Counted from the first letter of the stretch, positions 51,266 through 61,519 are shown. The stretch is DNA of 64,000 nt from Chloroflexota bacterium (GCA_019873685.1 JAIOAT010000006.1:62001-126000); one strand, 5' to 3'. Program-made: numbers and translations. Notes: a model not told the origin generated them from the sequence alone.

Positions 51266-51602
51266 CCTATTCCCCGTTCCTGCGTGCAGTGCCGTCCAGT
51301 CGCTGACAGCACTGGCCCTGTCAACCTTCGCTTGCACCCGGTGTGGGCCACAGGCGCGGAGGCATGCAGTGAGGTCGGCGCTGCTGCCGCGCTTTCCATG
51401 CGCCGCCGCCCTGGTAGCATCGGGACATTGGGCCGCCCCGGGGTATGATCTTCGGCATACCACAGAGGCCGAGACTGTGTCTACAATGTCTTGAAGAGCA
51501 GTGCACCGCTGCTTATTGCGCACATCAATATCCCAGGCGGCGCGGAACGCCGCGCCTGCCTGATTTGCATGCTCCGGGAACACCCGAAGGAAAGGCTGTA
51601 TC

Positions 51603-54368
51603 ATGGCGGAGTTGACCAACAACCATATCGCCGAGCCGGTGATCGACCCCACCGGCGACCTGATTTACCGCGGTCGTGGCCGCAAGGCCCTGGATTCCAT
51701 CTTTGCCCCACGCAATGTCGCCGTGATCGGCGCCAGCGAGCGCGTGGGCAGCGTGGGCCGCACCATCCTGTGGAACCTGATCAGCAGCCCCTTTGGCGGG
51801 ACTGTCTTCCCGGTCAACCCCAAGCGCAACAGCGTGCTGGGCATCCGCGCCTATCCGGACGTCAAGTCTGTGCCGGAGAAGATCGACCTGGCGGTGATCG
51901 TCACCCCGGCGCCGACCATCCCCGCTCTGATCCAGGAATGTGCTGACCTGGGCATCCCCGGCGCGATCATCATCTCCGCTGGCTTCAAGGAAACCGGCGC
52001 GGCGGGCGCGGCCCTGGAGCAGGAGATCCTCAAGATCGCACGCAGCAGCGGCATGCGCATCATCGGCCCGAACTGCCTGGGGGTGATGAGTCCTGTCAGC
52101 GGGCTGAACGCCACCTTTGCCGCTGGGATGGCCCGCCCCGGCAACATCGGCTTCATCAGCCAGAGCGGCGCGCTGTGCACCGCCGTGCTGGACTGGAGCC
52201 TGCAGGAAAACGTCGGCTTCAGCCATTTTGTCTCGGTTGGCTCGATGCTGGATGTCAACTGGGGCGACCTGATCTACTACCTGGGCGACGACCCGCGCAC
52301 CGGCGCGATCGTGATCTATATGGAGACGATCGGCGACGCCCGTTCCTTCCTCTCCGCTGCCCGCGAAGTCGCCATCACCAAGCCGATCGTGGTCATCAAA
52401 CCGGGCCGCACCGCCGCCGCCGCCAAGGCCGCGGCCTCCCATACTGGCTCACTGACCGGCTCTGACGACGTGCTTGACGCGGCCTTTGAACGCTGTGGCG
52501 TAGTGCGCGTCAACGACATTGCCGAGCTGTTCGCCATGGCCGAGACGCTCTCCAAGCAGCCGCGCCCGCGCGGTCCACACCTGACCATCGTCACCAATGC
52601 GGGCGGCCCCGGCGTGCTGGCGACCGACGCCCTGATCACCAGCGGCGGCAAGCTGACCGAGATTTCCGAGGCGACGATGGCGGAACTGAATGCCTTCCTG
52701 CCCCCCGCCTGGAGCCACAATAACCCGATTGACGTGCTGGGGGATGCCGAACCGGAACGGTACGCCCGCACGCTGGAAATCGCCGGCCATGACGAGAACG
52801 CGGACGGCCTGCTGGTCATCCTCACCCCGCAGGATATGACCGATCCCACCCGCACCGCCGAGGCGCTCCGGCCTTACGCCAGCATCGAGGGCAAGCCTGT
52901 GCTGGCCAGCTGGATGGGCGGGGCCAGTATCGCTGCTGGTGAGGACATCCTCAACCGGGCCGGTATCTCCACCTTTGAGTATCCCGACGCTGCGGCGCGC
53001 GCTTTCTCCTACCTGTGGAAGTACAGCGACAACCTGAACGTCCTCTATGAGACGCCGACGTTCTCCTTTGCCACCACAGGTAAAGATACGCCCGACCGGG
53101 CCAGCGCTGCGAAGATCATCGAAGCCGCTCGCGCGCAGGGACGCACTATCCTGACCGAGGCAGAATCCAAGCAGATCCTGGCCTACTACGGCATCTCGAC
53201 CATTCCGATCCGCGTCTGCCCGACGGCTGACGACGCTGTCAAGGCCGCCGATGAACTGGGCTACCCGGTGGTGGTCAAAATTCACTCGGAAACGATCACC
53301 CACAAGACCGATGTCGGTGGCGTTAAGCTGAACATCCAGAACGCTGACGCCGTGCGCGAGGCTTACGAGAGCATCCGCAATGCCGTCTACACCCGCGCCC
53401 GCAAAGAGGACTTCCTGGGCGTGACCGTCCAGCCGATGGTCAAGCTGAGCGGCTACGAGGTCATCATCGGCAGCACGATTGACCCGCAGTTCGGGCCGGT
53501 GATGCTCTTTGGCACTGGCGGCTCGCTGGTGGAAGTCTATAAAGACAGCGCCCTGGGCCTGCCTCCGCTGACCAATACCCTGGCCCGGCGCATGATGGAA
53601 AAGACCAAGATCTACACGGCCCTGCAGGGTGTGCGCGGCCAGCCGCCGGTCGATATCGACGCCCTGGCGGAGTTGCTCGTCCGCTACAGCCAGCTCATCA
53701 CCGAGCAGAAGTGGATCAAGGAGACCGACATCAATCCGCTGCTGGCTTCCCCGGAGCACCTGATCGCCCTGGATGCCCGGATTGTCCTGTACGACCCGGA
53801 GATCACGGAAGAGCAGCTGCCCAAGCTGGCCATCCGCCCCTATCCGTACCAGTACGTCCAGCCCTGGCAATCCAACGGCGGCGAACAGATCATGATCCGG
53901 CCCATCCGCCCGGAAGATGAGCCGCTGATCGCCAAGTTCCATGAGACGCTCTCCGAGCGCACAGTGTACCTGCGCTACCTGCAGTTGATGAACCTCAACC
54001 AGCGCATCGCCCATAGCCGCCTGTCGCGCATCTGCTTCAATGACTACGACCGTGAGATCGCGCTGGTGGCGGAAACGACCACCGGCCGGGAGCCGACCAT
54101 CCTGGGTGTGGCCCGGTTGAGCAAGCTGCACGGCACCAACGAGGCCCGCTTCGCCATGATCATCACCGACGCCTACCAGGGTAAGGGCCTCGGCTCCGAG
54201 TTGCTCAAACGTCTGATCGGCATCGCCCGCGACGAAAAGCTCAGCCGCCTGGTGGCGCTGGTCTCCCCGGACAACACGGGCATGCTACGCCTGCTGAACA
54301 AGCTCGGCTTCCAGGTTTCCCCGGAGCCGGACGAAAACAACCTGCTCTTTGCCTCGCTGGAACTGTGA
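51603..54368 (+). CDS. Bifunctional ADP-forming acyl-CoA synthetase/GNAT acetyltransferase
   Basis: 921 residues. CoA-binding Rossmann domain (about 27-160, [24 protein letters not shown]), succinyl-CoA-ligase-like domain with [12 protein letters not shown] (His280, the conserved catalytic-loop His), ATP-grasp domain (about 505-735, [25 protein letters not shown]), and a C-terminal GNAT domain (about 755-921, [30 protein letters not shown]). With the first three domains it interconverts acetyl- or acyl-CoA with ADP and phosphate to give acid, CoA and ATP; similar fusions acetylate acetyl-CoA synthetase (Pat). Which activity dominates here is not readable. ATP-grasp residues appear complete. 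Confidence 0.93.
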   Translation: MAELTNNHIAEPVIDPTGDLIYRGRGRKALDSIFAPRNVAVIGASERVGSVGRTILWNLISSPFGGTVFPVNPKRNSVLGIRAYPDVKSVPEKIDLAVIVTPAPTIPALIQECADLGIPGAIIISAGFKETGAAGAALEQEILKIARSSGMRIIGPNCLGVMSPVSGLNATFAAGMARPGNIGFISQSGALCTAVLDWSLQENVGFSHFVSVGSMLDVNWGDLIYYLGDDPRTGAIVIYMETIGDARSFLSAAREVAITKPIVVIKPGRTAAAAKAAASHTGSLTGSDDVLDAAFERCGVVRVNDIAELFAMAETLSKQPRPRGPHLTIVTNAGGPGVLATDALITSGGKLTEISEATMAELNAFLPPAWSHNNPIDVLGDAEPERYARTLEIAGHDENADGLLVILTPQDMTDPTRTAEALRPYASIEGKPVLASWMGGASIAAGEDILNRAGISTFEYPDAAARAFSYLWKYSDNLNVLYETPTFSFATTGKDTPDRASAAKIIEAARAQGRTILTEAESKQILAYYGISTIPIRVCPTADDAVKAADELGYPVVVKIHSETITHKTDVGGVKLNIQNADAVREAYESIRNAVYTRARKEDFLGVTVQPMVKLSGYEVIIGSTIDPQFGPVMLFGTGGSLVEVYKDSALGLPPLTNTLARRMMEKTKIYTALQGVRGQPPVDIDALAELLVRYSQLITEQKWIKETDINPLLASPEHLIALDARIVLYDPEITEEQLPKLAIRPYPYQYVQPWQSNGGEQIMIRPIRPEDEPLIAKFHETLSERTVYLRYLQLMNLNQRIAHSRLSRICFNDYDREIALVAETTTGREPTILGVARLSKLHGTNEARFAMIITDAYQGKGLGSELLKRLIGIARDEKLSRLVALVSPDNTGMLRLLNKLGFQVSPEPDENNLLFASLEL

Positions 54369-54396
54369 CGCGGGGCGCAACGATGGTATGAAGGCG

Positions 54397-54433
54397 ACGG
54401 GACGTCCCGACCGGGGCGTCCCGTCTGCTTTTT
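54397..54433 (+). terminator. Terminator of the synthetase gene
   Basis: ACGGGACGTCCC pairs with GGGGCGTCCCGT (12 bp, one wobble) around GACC, then CTGCTTTTT. Confidence 0.85.
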
Positions 54434-54551
54434 GCACGGTGTGGACGGGTCTTTCTACTTCCGCCTTGCCGACGCTGGTGTATGATTCCTGCCAGGGCGG
54501 GGAACCCCGCATTCTTGATGACGCCTGACCTCAAACGAAGGAGAAAAAAGC

Positions 54552-56924
54552 GTGTCCTCTGAGACTCCTCTCTACCTGGACCCGGCGCGGTCACCGGACG
54601 AGCGCGCCGCCGACCTGCTGGGCCGGATGACCCTGGAGGAAAAGCTGGCCCAGATTGGCTGTGTCTGGTCGCGCGAACTGATGGAAGGCCGCCAGTTTTC
54701 GGCGGAACGCGCCCGCGGACCGCTGGCGCATGGCATTGGGCAGGTCACCCGCGTCGGCGGCGCGACGTCCCTCCTGCCCGGCGAGGTCGCCGCCTTCATC
54801 AACGCCCTGCAGCGCTACCTGATCGAGCAGACTCGCTTGGGCATCCCGGCCATCGTCCATGAGGAAAGCCTGGCCGGCTACCTTGCCCGCAGCGCGACGT
54901 GCTTCCCGCAGGCCCTTGGCCTGGCGGCGACCTGGAATCCGGCGCTGGCCACCCAGGTTGCGGATGTGATTCGCCAGCAACTGCTGGCGGTTGGGGCGCG
55001 TCACGCTCTGGCGCCCGTGCTGGATATCGCCCGTGACCCGCGCTGGGGCCGCACAGAAGAAACGCTGGGCGAGGACCCTTACCTGGTAAGCGCCATGGGC
55101 GCGGCTTATGTACGCGGCCTGCAGACCGACGACCTGCGGCGGGGCATCGCTGCGACCGGCAAGCACTTCGTCGGCTACGGGTTTTCTGAAGGCGGCATGA
55201 ACTGGGCGCCGGCGCACATCCCGCCCCGCGAACTGCGCGAGGTGTTTGTCCGCCCGTTTGAAGTCGCCATCAAAGAGGCCGGGCTGGCGACGATCATGAA
55301 CGGCTACCACGAGCTGGATGGCCTGCCCTGCGGTTGCTCCCGCCCGCTGCTGGTTGACCTGCTGCGCGGTGAACTGGGCTTTGACGGCGCGATTGTCTCC
55401 GATTACAACGCTATCGTGAATCTGGCGACCTACCACCACGTGGCCGCTGACAGGGCGGAAGCCGCCCGGCTGGCCCTGCAGGCCGGGATGGATTGCGAAC
55501 TGCCGGCCAGCGACTGCTACGGCCAGCCGCTGCAGGAGGCGCTGGCGGCGGGCCGGATCGACATGGCGCTGGTAGACGCCGCCGTGACCAACATGCTGCG
55601 GCTGAAGTTCCGCCTGGGCCTGTTTGAGAATCCGTACGCAGACGCCGGGGCCGCCGCGACCGTCTTTGACACCCCTGCTCAGCGTGCCCTGGCCCGCCGT
55701 GCCGCCGCCGAGTCGATCGTCCTGCTCAAGAACGAGGGCAACCTATTGCCGCTGCCGCGGACGCTCGGCGCGATTGCGGTGATCGGCCCCGCCGCGGATA
55801 GCATCCGCCTGCTGCAGGGCGATTATCATTACCCCGGCCATCTGGAAGTCATGTCGCGCCAGGAAGATGGCGCGCCCGGCGCGGTTCCCGCGCTGCCCTG
55901 GGCTGAAGAGCCTGGCCTGGCCTATGAGGACTATTTCGTTCCGATGGTCACCGTGCTGGACGGGATCAGAGCGGCAGTGGCGGAAGGTACACGGGTGCTC
56001 TACGCGCCGGGCTGTGGCGTGACCGACCCGGCCACCGATGGCTTTGCCGAGGCAGTTGCCGCGGCGCAGGCCGCCGATGTCGCCGTGGTCGTTGTTGGCG
56101 ACAAATCCGGCCTGACGCCCGATTGCACCAGCGGCGAGGCCGTAGATCGCCTTGATCTCGGCCTGCCCGGCGTCCAGCAGCAACTGGTAGAGGCGGTGGC
56201 GGCAACGGGCACGCCAACCGTCGTCGTGCTGATCAATGGCCGCCCGCTGGCCCTGCCCTGGATCGCCGCGCATATCCCGGCCATTGTGGAGGCCTGGCTG
56301 CCGGGCGAGGAAGGCGGCGCAGCGGTGGCTGATGTGCTATTCGGGGCGGTCAACCCGGCGGGACGGCTGCCCGTTTCGCTGCCACACCATGTCGGGCAGG
56401 TGCCGGTCTACTACAACCACAAGCCTTCCGGCGGGCGTTCCCACTGGTACGGCGACTACCGCGACGGCAGCCCTGCGCCGTTGTTCCCCTTCGGGCATGG
56501 CCTGAGCTACACCACCTTTGCCTATGACTCCCTGCGCATCGAACCGGAGCAGGTCCCGGCAGGAGAGACGTTTACCGTCCGCCTGGAGGTGCGCAACACC
56601 GGCCCGCGTGCCGGGGATGAGGTGGTGCAGCTTTACGTGCGGGATACGGTAGCCAGCGTCACCCGCCCGGTCAAGGAGCTGAAGGGCTTCGCCCGCGTGA
56701 CGCTCCAGCCGGGGGAGCGCAGGACGATCACCTTCACGCTGGATACCGCCCTGCTGGCCTTTTACGACGCCGAGATGCGCTTTGTGGTCGAACCGGGGAC
56801 GGTAGAGATCATGGTCGGCGGATCGTCGGAGGACATCCGCCTGCGGGGGACGCTGACGATCACCGGCGCGGTGACCGATGTCAGCGCCCGCCGTGCTTAC
56901 CTGAGCCGGGTCGAAATCCACTGA
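54552..56924 (+). CDS. GH3 beta-glucosidase
   Basis: 790 residues, GTG start after AAGGAG. N-terminal (beta/alpha)8 domain with KHFVGYGFSEGG and the nucleophile Asp284 in GFDGAIVSDYNAI; alpha/beta sandwich domain (about 395-620) starting ESIVLLKNEGNLLPL; fibronectin-III-like C-terminal domain (about 655-770, VRNTGPRAGDEVVQLYVRD). No signal peptide, so it works inside the cell. It hydrolyses beta-glucosides or beta-xylosides; the exact preference is not readable. It stands alone between terminators, and no transporter adjoins. Confidence 0.93.
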   Translation: MSSETPLYLDPARSPDERAADLLGRMTLEEKLAQIGCVWSRELMEGRQFSAERARGPLAHGIGQVTRVGGATSLLPGEVAAFINALQRYLIEQTRLGIPAIVHEESLAGYLARSATCFPQALGLAATWNPALATQVADVIRQQLLAVGARHALAPVLDIARDPRWGRTEETLGEDPYLVSAMGAAYVRGLQTDDLRRGIAATGKHFVGYGFSEGGMNWAPAHIPPRELREVFVRPFEVAIKEAGLATIMNGYHELDGLPCGCSRPLLVDLLRGELGFDGAIVSDYNAIVNLATYHHVAADRAEAARLALQAGMDCELPASDCYGQPLQEALAAGRIDMALVDAAVTNMLRLKFRLGLFENPYADAGAAATVFDTPAQRALARRAAAESIVLLKNEGNLLPLPRTLGAIAVIGPAADSIRLLQGDYHYPGHLEVMSRQEDGAPGAVPALPWAEEPGLAYEDYFVPMVTVLDGIRAAVAEGTRVLYAPGCGVTDPATDGFAEAVAAAQAADVAVVVVGDKSGLTPDCTSGEAVDRLDLGLPGVQQQLVEAVAATGTPTVVVLINGRPLALPWIAAHIPAIVEAWLPGEEGGAAVADVLFGAVNPAGRLPVSLPHHVGQVPVYYNHKPSGGRSHWYGDYRDGSPAPLFPFGHGLSYTTFAYDSLRIEPEQVPAGETFTVRLEVRNTGPRAGDEVVQLYVRDTVASVTRPVKELKGFARVTLQPGERRTITFTLDTALLAFYDAEMRFVVEPGTVEIMVGGSSEDIRLRGTLTITGAVTDVSARRAYLSRVEIH

Positions 56925-56931
56925 ACACACG

Positions 56932-56968
56932 CCGGCCCGGTGCAGCGCGTCCCTCTGCACCGGGCCGG
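56932..56968 (+). terminator. Hairpin after the GH3 gene
   Basis: CCGGCCCGGTGCAG and CTGCACCGGGCCGG pair perfectly over 14 bp around a 9-base loop, 8 bp after the stop codon. No T-run; still the likely transcript end before the cytochrome promoter. Confidence 0.7.
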
Positions 56969-57029
56969 ATTCCCATCCTGGGAGTTTAGTCCTGGCTGAG
57001 AAAAAGATAAGTGCAAAATGAGAAAACTG

Positions 57030-57038
57030 TGCTAAAAT
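57030..57038 (+). promoter_or_regulatory. Extended -10 promoter of the cytochrome cluster
   Basis: TGC-TAAAAT fits an extended -10 element in the most AT-rich spot of the gap. No clear -35. A transcript from ~57045 would carry a 165-nt leader. TGTGCTAAA-T recurs at 38281-38290 upstream of the terminase genes. Confidence 0.45.
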
Positions 57039-57086
57039 GGCTGGTATGCAGCACCGGTAAGAATTTGCTACGCCTTTCACACAGAA

Positions 57087-57096
57087 AAGGAGGTGA
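57087..57096 (+). promoter_or_regulatory. Perfect stranded Shine-Dalgarno sequence
   Basis: AAGGAGGTGA is fully complementary to the 3' tail of 16S rRNA but lies 115 bp before the start codon, with no usable start nearby. Similar non-translated sites (STAB-SD) stabilise mRNA 5' ends in Bacillus. Confidence 0.5.
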
Positions 57097-57210
57097 CCGA
57101 ACCCAAATAGTGTACACCTATCCTGACCATCGTAACGTTTTCGTTGAGGCACCGTTAACCGTTCGCACCAATGGACAGGTGTGACATTAGACAAGGGGGG
57201 AACTTTGTCT

Positions 57211-59079
57211 ATGTTACCACGCAAGATAACTGTCGCGGCAGGCGTACTCCTTCTGCTGCTGGCATTCGGCGCACTGGCTGTCTTCGGTCAGGGCGGCGAG
57301 GAACCGGAGGAAGTCCCGATCATCACCACGGCCAGCCGGGTCGTGGGCGTTGGCTCGTATGTGGCCGGGGAAGCCTACGCTGTAGCGGCTGGCGAAGACC
57401 CCGCAGCGCAGCCAATGCAGGCCCTCATCCTCCCCTACGGCATTTACCCCAACATGATGGTGCATACCATCGAAGATTTCGTCCAGCCAGCCCCGGCGGT
57501 CGAGGGCTTCACGTTTGACTGGAGCCTGGAAGCGCCGGATGGCTCCGCTGCCGAGTTGATCGAGGGCACGGTGGCGATCTTCCTGGCCGATGTCGAGGGT
57601 GAATACCTGCTCACCCTGACCGCCACGGACGCCAACGGCAACACCGCCGAGACGACCTGGTCGGTTCTGGCGACCACTTACGTCGGCAGCGGCTACCTGG
57701 AAGGCCCGCAGGAAGCCGAAGATCAGTGCGTTGACTGCCACGAGGACGTCGTCGCTGCCTGGAGCGCCACCGGCCACGCGGATATGTTCACCCGCGCGAT
57801 CGATGGCAAGGCCAGCGATCACTATGGCCCCAACTGCATCAGCTGCCACACCACCGGCTTCAACAACCGTCCGGAAGCCGTCAATGGCGGCTTTGACGAT
57901 GTGGCTGCGGAAGCGGGCTGGTCCTTCCCGGCGGAACTGAAGGAAGGCAACTGGGACGCCATGGTGGCGGAATTCCCGCAGGTGGCTGGCCTGGCCAATA
58001 TCCAGTGCGAAAGCTGCCACGGCCCCGGTTACCTGCATGTCTTTGAGGCCACCCGCCGCGATCCCATGATCTCGCGCGGTCTGGACTACGGCGTTTGCGC
58101 CCAGTGCCATGCGGAAGAGCCGTACCATGTCTTCCCGCAGCAGTGGGAACTGAGCGGCCACGCCCAGAAGAACGCCGAAGCTTTCTGGTATCCGATTGGC
58201 GAGGACCATGCCGCCTGCGTCCGCTGCCATAGCGGCGCCGGTTATATCGACTGGGCGGCTGGCCTGCCGGCGGAAGAGCAGCGCGTGGACTACCAGGTGA
58301 TCACCTGCGCGGTCTGCCACGACCCGCATGACGCCAGCAACCCCAACCAGCTGCGCGTGTTCGACTCGGTCACCCTGCCGGATGGCACTGAGGTTGGTTC
58401 AGCGGGGCCGGCGGCGACCTGCATGAGCTGCCACAACGCCCGCACCAACCCGGTGGCTGTGATCGAGGGTCTGGCCACTGGTGGGCGCTTCAGCACACCG
58501 CACTACTCAACCGCGGCTGAGCTGATGAACGCCACCGGCGGCTACACCTGGGGCGAGACCCTGCCGACCAGCACGCATGGCCGCGTGGTCGAAGACTCCT
58601 GCATCGGCTGCCATATGGGGCCGACGCCCGGCAAGGACGCCGAGGGCAACCCGCTGCCCGGCCATCAGACGGTCGGCCAGCATACCTTCGCCATGGTCAG
58701 CCCGGTGGACGGCACGGAGAACGTAGCCATCTGCCAGCAGTGCCATGACGGTGCGACCAGCTTCGCCTTTGAGGCTCGCCGCGACTACGACGGTGACGGG
58801 ACGATCGAGACCAACCAGGACGAGGTCGCCGGGCTGCAGGACGTCCTGCAGGCCGAACTGGAAGCTCGCGGGGTGGTAGTGCTGCCCTCGTATCCGTACT
58901 TCCAGTTCCCCGAAGGGGCCAGCGCTGACCTGTATGCTGCGGTCTACAACCTGAAGTTCTCCCGTGGCGGTGGTGCGGCGGTGCATAACCTGCGTTACAC
59001 GGTGGCGCTGCTGCAGCTCAGCTACGAAAAGCTGACCGGCTCGCCGGTGCCGGGGGCCACGATCCTGCCGCCCAAGTAG
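57211..59079 (+). CDS. Nine-heme c-type cytochrome with N-terminal Ig-like domain
   Basis: 622 residues from the ATG at 57211 (signal peptide MLPRKITVAAGVLLLLLAFGALAVFGQ; AAGGGGGG upstream); an in-frame GTG at 57181 adds ten odd residues. A beta-rich PKD/Ig-like region (about 30-165) precedes nine CxxCH motifs: CVDCH, CISCH, CESCH, CAQCH, CVRCH, CAVCH, CMSCH, CIGCH and CQQCH. The pattern CxSCHxTGF...CESCHGPG is that of cytochrome c554-like multiheme proteins. The C-terminal ~95 residues contain no heme and may pack against a partner. It is exported and likely accepts or donates electrons in the cell envelope. First of three consecutive multiheme genes. Confidence 0.92.
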   Translation: MLPRKITVAAGVLLLLLAFGALAVFGQGGEEPEEVPIITTASRVVGVGSYVAGEAYAVAAGEDPAAQPMQALILPYGIYPNMMVHTIEDFVQPAPAVEGFTFDWSLEAPDGSAAELIEGTVAIFLADVEGEYLLTLTATDANGNTAETTWSVLATTYVGSGYLEGPQEAEDQCVDCHEDVVAAWSATGHADMFTRAIDGKASDHYGPNCISCHTTGFNNRPEAVNGGFDDVAAEAGWSFPAELKEGNWDAMVAEFPQVAGLANIQCESCHGPGYLHVFEATRRDPMISRGLDYGVCAQCHAEEPYHVFPQQWELSGHAQKNAEAFWYPIGEDHAACVRCHSGAGYIDWAAGLPAEEQRVDYQVITCAVCHDPHDASNPNQLRVFDSVTLPDGTEVGSAGPAATCMSCHNARTNPVAVIEGLATGGRFSTPHYSTAAELMNATGGYTWGETLPTSTHGRVVEDSCIGCHMGPTPGKDAEGNPLPGHQTVGQHTFAMVSPVDGTENVAICQQCHDGATSFAFEARRDYDGDGTIETNQDEVAGLQDVLQAELEARGVVVLPSYPYFQFPEGASADLYAAVYNLKFSRGGGAAVHNLRYTVALLQLSYEKLTGSPVPGATILPPK

Positions 59080-59113
59080 GCGCCGGATCACCCCCAACCG
59101 ATCGTGAGTATCG

Positions 59114-59171
59114 TCTGCCCTCGGGCTGCCCGGCCCGGGGGCAGACCTTCCCGGCGCAAAACGCCGGGAAG
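59114..59171 (+). terminator. Two hairpins between the first and second cytochrome genes
   Basis: TCTGCCC/GGGCAGA (59114-59120, 59139-59145) is followed by a 10-bp perfect stem CTTCCCGGCG/CGCCGGGAAG (59147-59171, loop CAAAA). No T-run, so they probably modulate readthrough or RNA decay within the cluster. Confidence 0.55.
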
Positions 59172-59248
59172 CGCCCGCCAGGACCCGCTACTGCCTGCAC
59201 AGATGCCTGCGCCGATGCCTGGCTTCCCTGCTGGAAGGGCAACCGCTT

Positions 59249-61519
59249 ATGAACCGACTCCGCCGTTTGTTTGCACCATCTCCCGAAGGCCAACTTGCTC
59301 GCCGCCGCGCCCTGCCGTACCTGGGTGTGGGCGCATTCATCGTGGTGGTGTTGCTGGCCATCCCGCCCGCCTGGGAGTATTCCAATTCGGTCCCGTTTTG
59401 CGGTGAAACCTGCCATACTATGCCGCCCGAATACCAGACGTATCTGGTTTCGCCCCACGCCCGCGTGCTCTGCGTGGATTGCCACATCGGGCGCGGCCTG
59501 ATCATCCAGCAGGCTTACCGCAAGGTCGGGCATATGCGCTTGATCTGGGCGACGCTGACCAACAGCTATGAGTACCCGATCCGGGTCAGCAGCATGCGCC
59601 CTGCCCGCGAAACCTGCGAACTCTGCCACTTCCCGGAGAAATTCTCCGATGACAGCCTGCGCGAGCAAAAGCATTTCCGCCAGAATGAGGAGAACACGCC
59701 TTATTCGATCTACCTGCTGATGCACACCGGCGGCGGCAGCGCCCGCCAGGGGCTGGGCTTTGGCATCCACTGGCATGTGGAAAACCCGATCGCGTACATC
59801 GCCACCGATGAGCTGGATCAGGAGATCCCCTGGGTGCGCGTCACTGCCGCCGACGGCACGACCACGGAGTATGTGGCCCAGGACGCCGAGATCGACCTGG
59901 CGAACCTCGATCAGTACGAGATCAAGCAGATGGACTGCATGACCTGCCACAACCGTATCTCCCACCTGATCGAGCCGCCGCGCCAGCTGGTTGATAGCGC
60001 CCTCAACCGCGGGGATATCCCCCGCAGCGTGCCCAACATCCGCTATATGGCCGAGACTCTGCTTGGCCAGTCGTACGAGTCGGCGGAAGAAGCCCGCGCC
60101 GCCTTTGAGACGCTCCACGACTACTACCGCGACCTGTACCCGGCCTTTTACGAACAGAACGCCGATCAGGTGGCGCAGACCGTCCAGGTTCTTGAGGAAC
60201 TGTGGACGGCCAACAACTATGTGGAGCAGGAACTGAACTGGCAGACCCACCCGGATAACATCGGCCACCGCGACTGGCCGGGGTGCTTCCGTTGCCATGA
60301 CGGCCAACATTTCAACGCGGAAGGCGAAGCTGTGCGGCTGGAATGCAACCTGTGCCATTCCATCCCGCTGGTGGTCAGGCCGACCGACATCGAGCCGGTC
60401 ATGCCGCTGACTACCGGCCTGGAGCCAGAATCCCACCTGGATAGCACCTGGATCAGCCGCCACCACAACGAATTTGACCGCACCTGCGCCAACTGCCACA
60501 CGGTGGAAAACCCCGGCGGGACGAGCGATACCAGCTTCTGCTCCAACAGCGCCTGCCACGGCGTGCGCTGGAAATTCGCCGGGTTTGACGCTCCGGCTCT
60601 GGCCCTGGAGATGGGCCTGCTGCAGGAAGCGCCGGGGGTGGAAGTCGCCGGTGGGGTGCAGCCGGAGGAGCTGACCTACCAGGACCTGCGTCCGGTGCTA
60701 CAGGCCGAATGCGGTGAGTGCCACGGCAGCAATCCCACCGCCGGGCTGCAGGTGACCGACTACGCTGCCCTGCTGGCTGGCAGCCGGAACGGGCCGGTGC
60801 TGGTTCCGGGCGATGTGGAAGGCAGCCGCATTTTCACTGTGCTCGGCGCGGGGCACTTTGGCGCGCTGACCACCGCCCAGCTGGAACTGCTGCGGGCGTG
60901 GGTGGCCAATGGCGCCCCGGAAGGCCAGCCGCCCGCCGCCGTTGCCGCCACCTACCAGGCCATCCAGCCCATCCTGGCTGAGACCTGCGGCGAGTGTCAT
61001 GGCCCGGACGATCCTACCCGCGGTCTGAACGTGACCGAGTACGCCACGCTGATGGCCGGCGGGCGCAGCGGCCCAGCGGTCACGCCCGGCGACGTGCAGG
61101 GCAGCCTGATCATCGAGGTGCTGGAGGAGGGGCACTTCGCCCGCCTCACTGACGAGCAGATGGCCCTGCTGCGTGAGTGGATCGCCAGTGGCGCACCGGA
61201 GACAGAAGCAGGCGCTGCCCCGGCCCCGGCGGAAGGCGGGGAGGGCGCGGAAGCCGCGCTGACCTACGCCGCCATCCAGCCGATCCTGACCCGGCGTTGT
61301 GGCGAGTGCCACGGTGAAACCAACCCGGCCCGCGGGCTACGGCTGACCGACTACGACGGCCTGCTGGCTGGCAGCGCCATCGGGCCGGTGATCGTCCCCG
61401 GCGAACCGGGTAAGAGTTACCTGCTGCAGCTGCTGCAGGAAGGGCATCCCGGCCAGCTGGCCCGGTCTGAGTACATCCTGCTGCGGGACTGGATCGCCCA
61501 GGGTGCGCCCCGCGAGTGA
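59249..61519 (+). CDS. Multiheme cytochrome c: NapC/NrfH-like N-terminus plus three planctomycete-type heme modules
   Basis: 756 residues. One membrane anchor (about 24-44) without cleavage. The anchor is followed by FCGETCHTMPPEY, a CX3CH motif with a following Met, and by CVDCH, CELCH and CMTCH, as in NapC/NirT/NrfH quinol dehydrogenases. Then CFRCH, CNLCH, CANCH and CSNSACH (CX4CH). The C-terminal ~270 residues are three tandem ~90-residue modules, each with YxxIQPILxxxCGECHG, GLxVTDYxxLLAG and LLRxWIAxGAP, the planctomycete cytochrome (PSCyt1) type. In total 11 potential sites, nine canonical. It could draw electrons from quinol and pass them outward. Second of three genes. Confidence 0.9.
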   Translation: MNRLRRLFAPSPEGQLARRRALPYLGVGAFIVVVLLAIPPAWEYSNSVPFCGETCHTMPPEYQTYLVSPHARVLCVDCHIGRGLIIQQAYRKVGHMRLIWATLTNSYEYPIRVSSMRPARETCELCHFPEKFSDDSLREQKHFRQNEENTPYSIYLLMHTGGGSARQGLGFGIHWHVENPIAYIATDELDQEIPWVRVTAADGTTTEYVAQDAEIDLANLDQYEIKQMDCMTCHNRISHLIEPPRQLVDSALNRGDIPRSVPNIRYMAETLLGQSYESAEEARAAFETLHDYYRDLYPAFYEQNADQVAQTVQVLEELWTANNYVEQELNWQTHPDNIGHRDWPGCFRCHDGQHFNAEGEAVRLECNLCHSIPLVVRPTDIEPVMPLTTGLEPESHLDSTWISRHHNEFDRTCANCHTVENPGGTSDTSFCSNSACHGVRWKFAGFDAPALALEMGLLQEAPGVEVAGGVQPEELTYQDLRPVLQAECGECHGSNPTAGLQVTDYAALLAGSRNGPVLVPGDVEGSRIFTVLGAGHFGALTTAQLELLRAWVANGAPEGQPPAAVAATYQAIQPILAETCGECHGPDDPTRGLNVTEYATLMAGGRSGPAVTPGDVQGSLIIEVLEEGHFARLTDEQMALLREWIASGAPETEAGAAPAPAEGGEGAEAALTYAAIQPILTRRCGECHGETNPARGLRLTDYDGLLAGSAIGPVIVPGEPGKSYLLQLLQEGHPGQLARSEYILLRDWIAQGAPRE

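Larger units (their letters stand above)
51113..51602. other. 490-bp gap with repeat copy (c)
   Basis: 51175-51265 holds the purine-rich repeat, with GGGAGGCCGGGTGG shared with copy (b). The rest (51270-51600) is upstream of the acyl-CoA synthetase gene. AAGGAAAGG near 51588-51596 serves as its ribosome-binding site. No further gene seen. Confidence 0.4.

Noticed and set aside
57181-57210. GTG at 57181 as the start of the nine-heme cytochrome
   Set aside because: It would place ten residues of unlikely sequence before a normal signal peptide; the ATG at 57211 has the purine-rich AAGGGGGG upstream.
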